DNA of 64,000 bases from Streptomyces rimosus (GTDB lineage: Bacteria; Actinomycetota; Actinomycetes; Streptomycetales; Streptomycetaceae), in contig NZ_CP023688.1 of NCBI RefSeq assembly GCF_008704655.1, positions 2,852,001 through 2,916,000 on the forward strand. The letters are read 5' to 3'. The notes below the pieces were generated by a model. The model saw nothing but the letters and a program-made list of their open reading frames with translations, ran no database searches and had not been told where the DNA came from. Shown here piece after piece: positions 39,444-47,478 of the stretch. Position 1 is the first letter of the stretch. Each line of letters opens with the position of its first letter. The position numbers and the translations under genes are program-made.

Positions 39444-41692
39444 GGCTGGGTCAGGACCCAGGCGTCCGGGGCCAGTTGCGGTGGCCGGTGGTCGGGCGCG
39501 TCGTACATCAGGGACAGCTGCCGTCCCCGGTGGTGCGTCGAGGCGGCCTCGGCGACCGCCTTGGCCCGCTCCAGGCGCACCGTCTCGGGCAGCTGGGTGT
39601 GGTGCCCGCCCTCGACCAGTTCGAGCAGGCCCGCGGCGATGTTCTCGCCGTGCTCCTCGCGGTGCCACAGGACGGTGTGCACGCCCGCCTGGACGCACTG
39701 GCGCAGCAGCGTCCCGTGGTGGCGCGGCTCGCAGCACACGATCACCGTGCCCACCTCGGGCTGCATCTCCAGCCGGGCGCGGGCCACCTTGCGGTCGGTG
39801 GCACCGTGGTCCAGGACCAGGCTGCGGGCGCCGTCCAGGGCGGCGGTGCGCCGCTTCCACCCGGCGTAGCTCTCGCGGGAGCGCCGGGCGGTGCGGATCA
39901 CCACCCGGCGCGTGAACCCCAGTTCGAAGGGGCCGTCCTCGTCGCTGTCGAAGGACTCCCAGCGGTCCACCGGCAGGCCGAGCCAGGCGGCGGGCAGGAA
40001 GAACTCGACGAGCGCGGGCTCGGGGTCCTCACGGATCTCGTTGACCAGGACGCGGTGGATGTCGTCCACGACCTGTTCGCTGGTCACCTCCGCGTCCTGG
40101 GCGAGGACGAGGACGTGCGGGGCGTCGCCGCCGCTCCAGGCCCACACCTGGTACGTGAAGTGCCGCCCGGTGGCGGCGGGCAGCAGCTCCACCTGGACGC
40201 GGGGCACCTTCGACAGCCGTGTGCCGTTGCGGTGCGCGGCCGGGGCCGTGCCGTTCGGCCGGGGCATCATGGTCACGGCGGCGCTGCCGACCCCCGCCCA
40301 GCTGCCCGCCCGCTGCTCGTGGTGACCGCGGGCGGCGGCCCGGTGCTCCGTCGCGACGGCCCGCGCGCGCTCGGCGTGGTGGTCCCGCACATCGGCCGTG
40401 TACTGCCGTACGGCGGCCAGGTCCACCCCGAGCCGGGCGGCGGCGCGCTGCGCCCAGGCCGCCAGGTCCTCGGCCAGGTCCGGGCCCGCCTCGCTCTCCT
40501 CCACACCGATGCGCACCACGCCCTGGAGCAGCGGCGGCATCAGCTGGTCGCCCGGGGCGTCGTACCCCTCCAGGACGTCGAGGGCGTCGGCCAGGCCGGT
40601 CACCGCGGGCAGTTCGATGGCGTGCGGCAGGACGGTGTCCAGCAATGCGCGGGGGTCCGTGCGGACGCACTGTGCCAGCAGGCCGGTCAGGCCGCGCCGC
40701 TGGCCGTGGGTCAGGCACTCGCCGGGGCTGACCGTGCGGGCCACCTTGCGCAGCCGCTCCCACTGCGGGCCGCTGCCGTCCGGCGCCACTTCGCGTACGG
40801 CCTGGAGGAGTTCGGGCACGCCGCGCCGGACGCCCACGGCCAGGCCGACCAGCCGGTCGAGGTCGGCGCCGAGGCCGCGGGACGGGCGTCCCAGCCGGGA
40901 GGCGAGCAGCTCCTCGCAGCGGCGGACCAGGTCCGGGGTGGTCAGTACGGTCTCCAGCACGGCCAGCAGCTGCTGGACGCCGCGCCGGGCGGTGGGCACC
41001 ACGGGCGGCGGCAGGTCGGGCAGTTCGGCCTCGATGGCGGGGATGCTGATCGCGTACAGCGTGGCGGCGGCCGGGGGCCGGTTCGCCGTGCGGGCGCCGG
41101 CCGCGGTCTGGAGGTCGGCCACCACGATGCCGACGACGGCCTGCCGCTCGCGGTCCCACAGCGGCCCGCCGCTGAAGCCCTCCTTGACCTCCGTGCCGCC
41201 CACCACGTCCAGCGCCACCCAGGGCGGCGCGGAGACCCGGGGCACCGCGCGCACGGTGGGCAGCGGGTGGCCGCTGGCCCACAGGGCGATGACCTCGTTG
41301 CCGTAGGCGTGCGAGAGGAAGGGGGCCGGTTCGGCGCCGGTGGGCGCGGGGCCCGGAAGCCGGAGTGCGGCCAGGTCGCCGTGGTAGAGCAGCGCGCCGG
41401 GCGGCACGGACCCGCTGCCGCCCGGCGCACGCGGCGGGCTCCACATGGCGGGGTCGACCTGTGCGGTCAGCTCGCGGTCGGGCGCGACGTGCGGCAGCCG
41501 GAGACGGACGGTGTGGCCCGGCCCCGGCAACGCCTGCTCGTAACGGTCCCGGCCCAGCGCGCTGTTGACGACGTGCGCGCAGGTCAGTACGAGATCGTCG
41601 CTGACCAGCACGCCCGCGCCGACGGCCCGTCCGTCGCCGCGGACCGATACGAAGGAGCGGTACAGCGGCTGATCCACGCCGGACACCACCAC
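39440..41692 (-). CDS. trypsin-like peptidase fused to VMAP-type C-terminus
   Basis: Starts at GTG 41692 with GAGGA five bases upstream; 750 residues. The serine-protease domain (~1-215) has the whole triad: TCAHVV (His ~40), HGDLAALRL (Asp ~106), GFSGGPLW (Ser ~174), with no signal peptide, so it acts inside the cell. A helical region follows (~220-400: LLAVLETVLTTPDLVRRCEEL..., then RKVARTVSPGECLTHGQRRGL), resembling the helical middle of VMAP proteins. The C-terminal ~280 residues (VQVELLPAATGRHFTYQVWAW ... VEFFLPAAWLGLPVDRWE ... VIVCCEPRH) match my memory of the VMAP-C domain. A sensor-triggered protease is the likely effector; targets unknown. Confidence 0.85.
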   Translation of the reverse strand: MVVSGVDQPLYRSFVSVRGDGRAVGAGVLVSDDLVLTCAHVVNSALGRDRYEQALPGPGHTVRLRLPHVAPDRELTAQVDPAMWSPPRAPGGSGSVPPGALLYHGDLAALRLPGPAPTGAEPAPFLSHAYGNEVIALWASGHPLPTVRAVPRVSAPPWVALDVVGGTEVKEGFSGGPLWDRERQAVVGIVVADLQTAAGARTANRPPAAATLYAISIPAIEAELPDLPPPVVPTARRGVQQLLAVLETVLTTPDLVRRCEELLASRLGRPSRGLGADLDRLVGLAVGVRRGVPELLQAVREVAPDGSGPQWERLRKVARTVSPGECLTHGQRRGLTGLLAQCVRTDPRALLDTVLPHAIELPAVTGLADALDVLEGYDAPGDQLMPPLLQGVVRIGVEESEAGPDLAEDLAAWAQRAAARLGVDLAAVRQYTADVRDHHAERARAVATEHRAAARGHHEQRAGSWAGVGSAAVTMMPRPNGTAPAAHRNGTRLSKVPRVQVELLPAATGRHFTYQVWAWSGGDAPHVLVLAQDAEVTSEQVVDDIHRVLVNEIREDPEPALVEFFLPAAWLGLPVDRWESFDSDEDGPFELGFTRRVVIRTARRSRESYAGWKRRTAALDGARSLVLDHGATDRKVARARLEMQPEVGTVIVCCEPRHHGTLLRQCVQAGVHTVLWHREEHGENIAAGLLELVEGGHHTQLPETVRLERAKAVAEAASTHHRGRQLSLMYDAPDHRPPQLAPDAWVLTQP

Positions 41693-41699
41693 GCCGTCC

Positions 41700-42122
41700 T
41701 CAGGTCGTACTGCCGCTGCCGGTGTTCCAGGTGGCGGAGACCTTGAAGCTGGCCTCGCCGTTGCCGGAGAAGACCCCCAGGCTCAGGTCCGAGCCGAGGG
41801 TGACCCCGAACTCCACCGTGACCTCGTCCGGCCGGTGATCCCCGTTGGCCAGCGAGCGGTGGATGCTGCCCAGGACGGAGCCGAGCGGGCGCAGCGCGCC
41901 CTCCAGCGCCTCGCCGCCCCGGGTCAGCGCCCGGGCGACCCGTCCGTCCACGCTGACCGGCCGGGCGCTGCCGTAGCCGTCGGGCAGTTCCAGCTCCCCG
42001 TCGTCGGGCTTTGCGGCCGACGCCCCGTCGGGCAGCGCCTGGCCGCCCGCGCCGGTCGGTGTCAAGTGCAGCCAGACGACCGTGTCTTCGTCGATGCTCA
42101 GTGGCAGTGGCATGTCCCCCAT
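41700..42122 (-). CDS. Trypco1-type (CU044_2847-like) small protein
   Basis: First gene of the four-gene operon; 140 residues, ending seven bases before the peptidase start. The C-terminal half has the family pattern: helix ALEGALRPLGSVLGSIHRSL, then DEVTVEFGVTLGSDLSLGVF and a final strand EASFKVSATW. This trypsin-co-occurring domain is named for its usual place beside trypsin-fused effectors, as here; it probably binds or tethers the peptidase. A second ATG (MPLPLSIDED) starts three codons later. No Shine-Dalgarno; CAGACT lies six bases before ATG 42122, so the operon message may be leaderless. Confidence 0.8.
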   Translation of the reverse strand: MGDMPLPLSIDEDTVVWLHLTPTGAGGQALPDGASAAKPDDGELELPDGYGSARPVSVDGRVARALTRGGEALEGALRPLGSVLGSIHRSLANGDHRPDEVTVEFGVTLGSDLSLGVFSGNGEASFKVSATWNTGSGSTT

Positions 42123-42197
42123 GTGATCAGTCTGGCACGTCGCCCTGGCCTGCGCGCCCCCTTTGGAACAGGCGGTTCGCGCGGGCGCCTCCGGCGG

Positions 42198-43055
42198 TCA
42201 CGCCGCCGCGGCGGGCTTCGGCGCGCGGGCGAGCTGGCGGGACTGGGCGACGAGGCGGTCCGCGCTGTCCCAGACCTCCGCGTCCTCCTCCAGGAAGCCG
42301 CCCGCCAGGTTGCGGGTGGTAATGGCGACGCGCAGCGGGCCCGGGGCCGGGCGGCAGCGGATGTGGGTGGTCAGCTCGACGGTGGGGACCCAGCCGGTCA
42401 GGCCGATCTCGAAGGCGGTGGGCGGCAGCGCGTCGACCGTCAGCAGCAGCGAGAGCGGGTCGGGGTCGCGGCCGTCGGCGAGCCCGAACCAGCCGCGCAT
42501 CTCGCCGTTCCCGGAGGGCGCGCCGACGGCCCAGCCGCAGGTCGCCGGGTCCAGCCGGATGGTGAGCCGGTCGGCGATGGCGGTGCTGCCGGGGATGGGC
42601 GACTGCCCCTCGGGGGCGCTGTCGGTACCGAGGCAGTGTTCGTACGGCGGGATGGCGGGCGGCTTGGCGGTGGTGCGTACGTCGTCGTCGAGCGCGTCGA
42701 GGTCGCCGTACGCGGCGAGCACCCGCAGCCGCTCCACCTCGGTGCCGTCCTCCTCGAACTGGACGAGGGTGGCGGTGCCGGTGGACATGGTGCGGCCGGT
42801 GCGCACGGTCTCGGTGCGGATGACGGCCGGGCCGGGGACGGAGGCGGTCAGGTAGTGCGCGGTGACCGAGAAGGGGTGGGGGTGCGGCAGGGCGTCGCCC
42901 AGGGCCCGGCCCATGAGGGCGAGCAGGTAGCCGCCGTTGACCGCGTGGATGATCGTCCAGCCGGCCGAGAGGTCGGCCTCGTAGTGCCCGGGGGCCCGGC
43001 GGACGACCGCCGTGTCGCGGTCGAATTCGCTGTTGCCTATGGTCACCTGTGCCAT
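42198..43055 (-). CDS. acyl-CoA thioesterase-like (double hotdog) protein
   Basis: ATG 43055 is chosen because TAGCGT lies seven bases before it (leaderless), giving 285 residues; a GTG three codons upstream lies inside the spacing. The fold is the TesB-like double hotdog: AGWTIIHAVNGGYLLALMGRAL in the first half, HPFSVTAHYLTASVPGPAV, then a second hotdog (PTAFEIGLTGWVPTVELTTHI). Family members hydrolyse medium/long acyl-CoAs in the cytoplasm. Two dyads sit at its promoter. It is divergent from a TRIC-type channel gene. Confidence 0.88.
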   Translation of the reverse strand: MAQVTIGNSEFDRDTAVVRRAPGHYEADLSAGWTIIHAVNGGYLLALMGRALGDALPHPHPFSVTAHYLTASVPGPAVIRTETVRTGRTMSTGTATLVQFEEDGTEVERLRVLAAYGDLDALDDDVRTTAKPPAIPPYEHCLGTDSAPEGQSPIPGSTAIADRLTIRLDPATCGWAVGAPSGNGEMRGWFGLADGRDPDPLSLLLTVDALPPTAFEIGLTGWVPTVELTTHIRCRPAPGPLRVAITTRNLAGGFLEEDAEVWDSADRLVAQSRQLARAPKPAAAA

Positions 43056-43091
43056 GCGTGGCACGCTACACGGATTTGTTACCGGCCGGTA
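43049..43091. promoter_or_regulatory. two dyads at the thioesterase start and upstream
   Basis: GTGCCA-TGCG-TGGCAC (43049-43064) spans the thioesterase start codon and its leader; TACCGGCCGGTA (43080-43091) is a perfect 12-base palindrome a few bases upstream of the TAGCGT -10 (43063-43068). Both lie in the 128-base gap between divergent genes. The second looks like an operator for a TetR- or GntR-type regulator. Confidence 0.45.
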
Positions 43092-43183
43092 GACCCTTTC
43101 CTCTTCAACCGCCGGCCGGCGATCGGCCCGCCCGTACCGCCACGGACGCGCGGCACGGCCCGGCGGCCTGAGATCATGCCCCC

Positions 43184-43798
43184 ATGCTTCACGTGCTCTA
43201 CCTGGTCGGCATCGCGGCCTTCGCCGCGAGCGGGGTGCTGGCCGCGTACCGCGCCAACATGGACCCGTTCGGCGGTCTGGTGCTGGCGTTCGCCGCCGCC
43301 ACCGCCGGCGGCACCCTGCGCGGCCTGATCCTCGACGACCACCCGCTCTACTGGACCCACGACTGGGTCCTGCTCACCCTGATCATCTGCGTCAGCGTGG
43401 GCACCATCGTCTATCTGCGCTACTGGCAGCTCCCCCGCAAATCCCTGCTCGTCGTCGACGCGGTCGGACTCTCGGTCGTCACCGTCATCGCGGCCCGCGC
43501 CGCCATCGCCGCGGGCGCCACCCCGCTGGCGGTGCTCATCCTCGCGGTGATGAGCGGCGTGGTCGGCGAGGTCATCCGCGACGTGCTGTGCGGCGAGTTC
43601 CCGCCGCTCCTGCTGCGCGAGGACGTCTACGCCATCGCCGCCCTCGCGGGCGCCGCCTCCTACCTGGGCCTCCACCACCTCCACGTCCGCGCGGACGTGG
43701 CCGCCGTGGTCTCCGCCGGCCTGGTCTTCGCGCTGCGGATGGCGGCCGTCTACTTCGGCTTCCACCTGCCGCGGCCGCAGCAGCTGAAGCCGCGGTGA
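43184..43798 (+). CDS. TRIC/UPF0126-type cation channel family protein
   Basis: A 204-residue membrane protein with seven hydrophobic segments arranged as two similar halves (3+3+1): the first has FAAATAGGTLRGLILDDHPLYW, the second ILAVMSGVVGEVIRDVLCG. The GG..RD/RG pairs form the kinked pore helices of trimeric TRIC channels, also annotated as UPF0126. It likely passes monovalent cations across the membrane. GATCAT lies six bases before the ATG and no Shine-Dalgarno is seen. Confidence 0.9.
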   Translation: MLHVLYLVGIAAFAASGVLAAYRANMDPFGGLVLAFAAATAGGTLRGLILDDHPLYWTHDWVLLTLIICVSVGTIVYLRYWQLPRKSLLVVDAVGLSVVTVIAARAAIAAGATPLAVLILAVMSGVVGEVIRDVLCGEFPPLLLREDVYAIAALAGAASYLGLHHLHVRADVAAVVSAGLVFALRMAAVYFGFHLPRPQQLKPR

Positions 43799-43811
43799 TT
43801 CCGCCCCGGCT

Positions 43812-44873
43812 CTACGCCGACGGCCGCGGCACGTCCAGCTCCTGGCTCAGCCACCCGAACGCCGCCGGATACATCCGCGTCCACGTCCCGTAGTTGTGGC
43901 CGCCGGTCGGCAGGACCAGCGTCCTGACCCGGGTGGGGGTGCCCTCGGCGGCCCTCTTGAGGCGTTCGATGTTGGCAGGCGGGCTGATCGGGTCCTGGGC
44001 CGAGGTGGCCAGGAACAGGCCGACATCGGCCTTGGCGTGGCGGACCAGCCACTGCGGGCTGTTGCGCTGCCGCAGCGCCGGGTCGGTGAGCACGTCCGGG
44101 TCGCCGGTCAGCGGGTCGGGGTCGAAGGCCACGCCCGCGCCGAACTTCTTCGGGTACTGCAACGGCAGCTTGGCCGCGCAGAACCCGCCGGTCGAGAAGC
44201 CGAGCAGGCCCCAGTTCTTGGGTCCGGGCGCGGTACGGAAGTGGTTGCCGATCAGGTCCGTGACGTCGTTCGCGAGCCAGGTGGCGGTCTTGTGGTTCGG
44301 CACGTCGGTGCAGTCCGTGTCGACGCTGCCCGGGTTGACGACGGGCATGGCGAGGATGAAGGGGTGCGCCGCGTTGCCCTCGACGAGCTGCTGGAGGTCG
44401 CCGGGCATGCCGCCCTGTTCGAGCCAGGACTGCGGGGAGCCGGGCACGCCGTGCAGCAGCATCACGACCGGGAACTTCGTCTTCCGGTACGCCGGGTCGT
44501 CGTACTGCGGCGGCGTCCAGACCATCACCTGCCCCGACAGATGGGACTTGGCGCCGCGGAAGTACGTGTCCTTGATGCCGTTCGGGCCCTCGTTGAACTT
44601 GGCGCGCCCGACCGGCGGCCCGGGCATGGCGACCGCCCCCTGCTCGGTGCCCAGCAGGTCGTCCCAGGAGGCGTACAGGCCGTAGCTGTTGTTGATGGCC
44701 ACCGCGACGACGCAGATGGCGGTGAGCTGACACAGGCCGATCAGGATGATCCGGGCCAGCCAGCGCACCGGCTGCGGCCCGCGGACCCGGCCCCACAGGA
44801 CCAGCGTGGCGAGGACCGCGAGGACCGTCGCGATCAGCAGCACCACGAAGAACGGGGTTCCGGTCAGGCTCAT
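43812..44873 (-). CDS. membrane-anchored esterase, alpha/beta-hydrolase fold
   Basis: The 353-residue protein starts with two membrane segments (PFFVVLLIATVLAVLATLVLW and LARIILIGLCQLTAICVVAVA), so the ~280-residue catalytic part faces outside. It belongs to the esterase-D/mycolyltransferase-like group: VVMLLHGVPGSPQSWLEQGG, nucleophile LGFSTGGFCAAKL, an Asp in AFDPDPLTG or SAQDPISPP, and the His in LPTGGHNYGTW. The substrate may be a cell-envelope ester. ATG 44873 has AGGGGA seven bases upstream. It is convergent with the TRIC gene, with only 13 bases between their stops. Confidence 0.88.
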   Translation of the reverse strand: MSLTGTPFFVVLLIATVLAVLATLVLWGRVRGPQPVRWLARIILIGLCQLTAICVVAVAINNSYGLYASWDDLLGTEQGAVAMPGPPVGRAKFNEGPNGIKDTYFRGAKSHLSGQVMVWTPPQYDDPAYRKTKFPVVMLLHGVPGSPQSWLEQGGMPGDLQQLVEGNAAHPFILAMPVVNPGSVDTDCTDVPNHKTATWLANDVTDLIGNHFRTAPGPKNWGLLGFSTGGFCAAKLPLQYPKKFGAGVAFDPDPLTGDPDVLTDPALRQRNSPQWLVRHAKADVGLFLATSAQDPISPPANIERLKRAAEGTPTRVRTLVLPTGGHNYGTWTRMYPAAFGWLSQELDVPRPSA

Positions 44874-44932
44874 TCGGCGTCCCCTTCCACCGCTCGTACC
44901 TAGATCAACGGTACGGGACGCGGCGCGCCGTA

Positions 44933-44970
44933 CCCCGGGGGCGGGGCGGCGTGCCGCGCCGCCCCCGGGG
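44933..44970 (-). terminator. hairpin after the M1 peptidase gene
   Basis: CCCCGGGGGCGG and CCGCCCCCGGGG form 12 perfect pairs, with further inner pairing (GGCG/CGCC), 11 bases beyond the M1 peptidase stop. It precedes the next leftward gene's start and is likely to end the peptidase transcript. No T-run. Confidence 0.65.
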
Positions 44971-44980
44971 CGCCCGCGCG

Positions 44981-46384
44981 TCAGGGCAGGGCCGGCTTGC
45001 CGGTCGTGTCGAGCCAGGTGTGGAAGAGGTCGTCGAGCTGCTGTCCGGAGATCTTCTCCGCCAGCGCGATGAACTGCCGGGTCTCCGCGTTGCCGTACCG
45101 GTGCAGCTTCGTCCAGGCGGGCAGCAGCCGGAAGAACGCCTGGTCACCGATGCGCTCGCGGAGCACCTGGAGCGTCATCGCACCGCGCGAGTAGACCGCC
45201 TGCGCGAACATGGTGTCCCGCTGCGGATCGCTGATTTTGATCTTCCAGAAGTCGGATTCGGCGGGCCGGGCCGCGTACGCCGCGCGGAAGGCGTCGTGCG
45301 CGGTGCGGGTGCCCTTGTGCTCGTCCCACAGCCACTGCGCGTACGAGGCGAAGCCCTCGTTGAGCCAGATGTGCTGCCAGTTCTTCACCGAGACCGAGTC
45401 GCCGAACCACTGGTGGGCGATCTCGTGGGCGATGGTCGACTCGCTGCGGACGGCCGAGTAGATCGGCTTGCTCTGGGTCTCCAGGGAGAAGCCCGCCTGC
45501 GGCATGTCGTCGACGATCGCGCCGGTCTCCTCGAAGGGGTACGGGCCGAAGACCTTGGACCAGTAGTCGGTCACCGCGGCGGTGATGCCGTAGACGTCGA
45601 CGGTGCCGGTGGGCAGCTTCGGGTCGGTGGCGACGTAGATCGGGATGCCGCCGGGGGTGGTGCCGGTACGGACATCGAACGTGCCGATGGTGGCGGTCGC
45701 CAGGTACGTGGCCATCGGCTTGCGCTCGCGCCAGTGGAAGTACGAGCGCCCGTCCTCGTCCCACGCGTCCACCAGCCGCCCGTTGGAGACACCGGTCAGG
45801 CCCTCGGGCGCGTCGATGCGGATGTCATAGGTGGCCTTGTCGCCCGGGTGGTCGCTGGAGGGGAACCAGGTGGACGCGGCGTTGGGCTCGCAGGCGACGA
45901 AGACCCCGTCGGCGGTCTTCATCCAGCCGTAGTCGGAGCCGAAGACGATGGGCCCGCTGAGCGGCAGCGGCACGCCGCCGTAGACGACCTCCACGGTGAA
46001 GCGCTCGCCCTCTTCGAGAGCCTGCCCGGGCGTGATGGTGATCTCGTCGCCGGAGCGGGTGAACTTCGCGCGTCTGCCGTCCACCTCGATCGAGGTGACC
46101 TCCAGCTTCTGGAGGTCGAGGTTGAAGGAGGTAAGGTCCTGGGTGGCGCGGGCGGTCAGTTCGGTGCGGCCGTCGAGGCGGCCGGTGGCGGGTTCGTAGC
46201 TGACGCCGAGGTCGTAGTGCAGGGCGTCGAAGCCGCCGTTGCCGAGGTTGGGGAAGTACGGGTCGCCGACGCCCGGGGCTCCGGGTGCGGCGGCGGGGGC
46301 CGCGGCCAGGGTGAAGGTCGCGGCCACCGCGGTGGCGAGGGGGAGCAGACGGGCGGAGCGACGTGCTGAACGGGAGAGTGCCAT
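44981..46384 (-). CDS. secreted M1-family zinc aminopeptidase
   Basis: ATG 46384 with AAGGGACG six bases upstream gives 467 residues starting with a Sec signal (RSARLLPLATAVAATFTLAAAP). The M1 features: GVFVACEPNAASTWFPSSDHP near the specificity loop, and the zinc motif HEIAHQWFGDSVSVKNWQHIWLNEGFA with the third ligand Glu 18 residues after the HExxH. The exopeptidase GxMEN motif is replaced by IVDDMPQAGFSLETQS. It is roughly half the length of PepN (~850), so it lacks the C-terminal domain, as in other short secreted M1 enzymes. It should release amino acids or peptides outside the cell; the downstream ABC importer could take them up. Confidence 0.9.
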   Translation of the reverse strand: MALSRSARRSARLLPLATAVAATFTLAAAPAAAPGAPGVGDPYFPNLGNGGFDALHYDLGVSYEPATGRLDGRTELTARATQDLTSFNLDLQKLEVTSIEVDGRRAKFTRSGDEITITPGQALEEGERFTVEVVYGGVPLPLSGPIVFGSDYGWMKTADGVFVACEPNAASTWFPSSDHPGDKATYDIRIDAPEGLTGVSNGRLVDAWDEDGRSYFHWRERKPMATYLATATIGTFDVRTGTTPGGIPIYVATDPKLPTGTVDVYGITAAVTDYWSKVFGPYPFEETGAIVDDMPQAGFSLETQSKPIYSAVRSESTIAHEIAHQWFGDSVSVKNWQHIWLNEGFASYAQWLWDEHKGTRTAHDAFRAAYAARPAESDFWKIKISDPQRDTMFAQAVYSRGAMTLQVLRERIGDQAFFRLLPAWTKLHRYGNAETRQFIALAEKISGQQLDDLFHTWLDTTGKPALP

Positions 46385-46505
46385 GAGCCGTCCCTTCGAA
46401 CACACGGATGTCGTCCGATGCACAACCGCGCCGACTCTGCACTCTTCTGTCGTTTTTCACTCCGGACTTTGCCAACTCGTCATGCTCAGCTGAACAGTTG
46501 ACGCT

Positions 46506-47306
46506 TCACTCAGACTGCTTTCCGGCCACGTAGAGAATCTTCCGGCAGGCGTCCTCGTCCGGTACGTCGGTGAGCTTGCGGCCCTCGACACCGTGCGCCG
46601 CGATCAGCCGCAGACCGGCAGCGGCCAGCTGCCCGCGCACCGTGGCGTCGGAGTGATGGTGGTAGAGGTGCCGGGAGGAAATCCGGCGCCAGGTGTCCTC
46701 GCCGGTACGCGCGAAGTAGTCGTGGGTGACGTCCACGACCGTGTCCGGCTCCACCGGTACGGGCCCGCCGCGCCACACGTCGAACCGGCCGTCCCGGTCC
46801 GCCACCTTGGTCACCGCGTAGTCGCGCCGGAAGCTGCCCAGCGTGGTCATGTCGAAGACCAGCACACCGTCGTCCGCCAGCTGCCGGCCCAGCCCCGCGA
46901 AGGCGCCGGCCAGCTCCTCGCCGGACAGGTAGGCCAGCGGCTCGCCCATGCACGTGACGACGTCGAAGGAGCCGAGGTCCGGCATGTCCCGCAGGTCGGC
47001 GACGTGGAACGGCACCCCGGCCGCCTCCGGCTTGGCGCGCGCCGCCTCGATCATCTGCGGTGAGAGGTCGCAGCCGGTGACCGTGTACCCGAAGCGGTCG
47101 CGCAGGGCCAGGGTCCCGCGCCCGGTGCCGCACCCCGCGTCCAGCAGCCGGGTGCCGGCCGGGCCGTACCGCTCGGCGAGCTTGCGGTAGAAGGTGATCC
47201 AGCGCAGCAGATACGGGTCCTCGACGATGGTGTCGTAGTCCGCCGCGACCGCCTCATAAGCGGTCAGCGCGGGGTCGGGGGCCGGGCCTTCGGGCTGCGC
47301 GGACAA
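46506..47306 (-). CDS. class I SAM-dependent methyltransferase
   Basis: TTG 47306 is preferred: GAGAGG lies ~7 bases upstream and it gives LSAQPEGPAPDPALTAYEAVAADYD, typical of the family (266 residues); the longer upstream reading is low complexity. SAM-binding motif LLDAGCGTGRGTLALRDRFG, then VTGCDLSPQMIEAARAK (acidic residue for ribose), FHVADLRDMPDLGSFDVVTCMGEPL and LADDGVLVFDMTTLGSFRRD. The substrate is unknown. It is alone between a hairpin-ended ABC operon and the M1 peptidase. Confidence 0.88.
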   Translation of the reverse strand: MSAQPEGPAPDPALTAYEAVAADYDTIVEDPYLLRWITFYRKLAERYGPAGTRLLDAGCGTGRGTLALRDRFGYTVTGCDLSPQMIEAARAKPEAAGVPFHVADLRDMPDLGSFDVVTCMGEPLAYLSGEELAGAFAGLGRQLADDGVLVFDMTTLGSFRRDYAVTKVADRDGRFDVWRGGPVPVEPDTVVDVTHDYFARTGEDTWRRISSRHLYHHHSDATVRGQLAAAGLRLIAAHGVEGRKLTDVPDEDACRKILYVAGKQSE

Positions 47307-47410
47307 GATTCCACCTCTCGTGGGGGCGGCCGGCGGGTGGCCGTGTGCCGCCGGGGCGCGCTCGAATCTATGGTCGGCAAACCCGCCGGTCAAGGCCGGT
47401 ACGGGAACGC

Positions 47411-47462
47411 CGGGAGGCCGGTGCGGGGCAGCGGTCGGGTACCGCCCCGCACCGGCCTCCCG
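47411..47462 (-). terminator. 19-bp hairpin ending the peptide-ABC operon
   Basis: CGGGAGGCCGGTGCGGGGC and its exact complement (47444-47462) form 19 perfect pairs around a 14-base loop, 16 bases past the last ABC gene's stop on the minus strand. This is a very strong intrinsic terminator, without T-run. Confidence 0.85.
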
Positions 47463-47478
47463 CCCGGCCCGCGCCGCC

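Noticed and set aside
43789..43830. GCCGCGG/CCGCGGC hairpin between the TRIC and esterase genes
   Set aside because: Seven pairs with a long loop and overlapping both coding ends; too weak to call a terminator.
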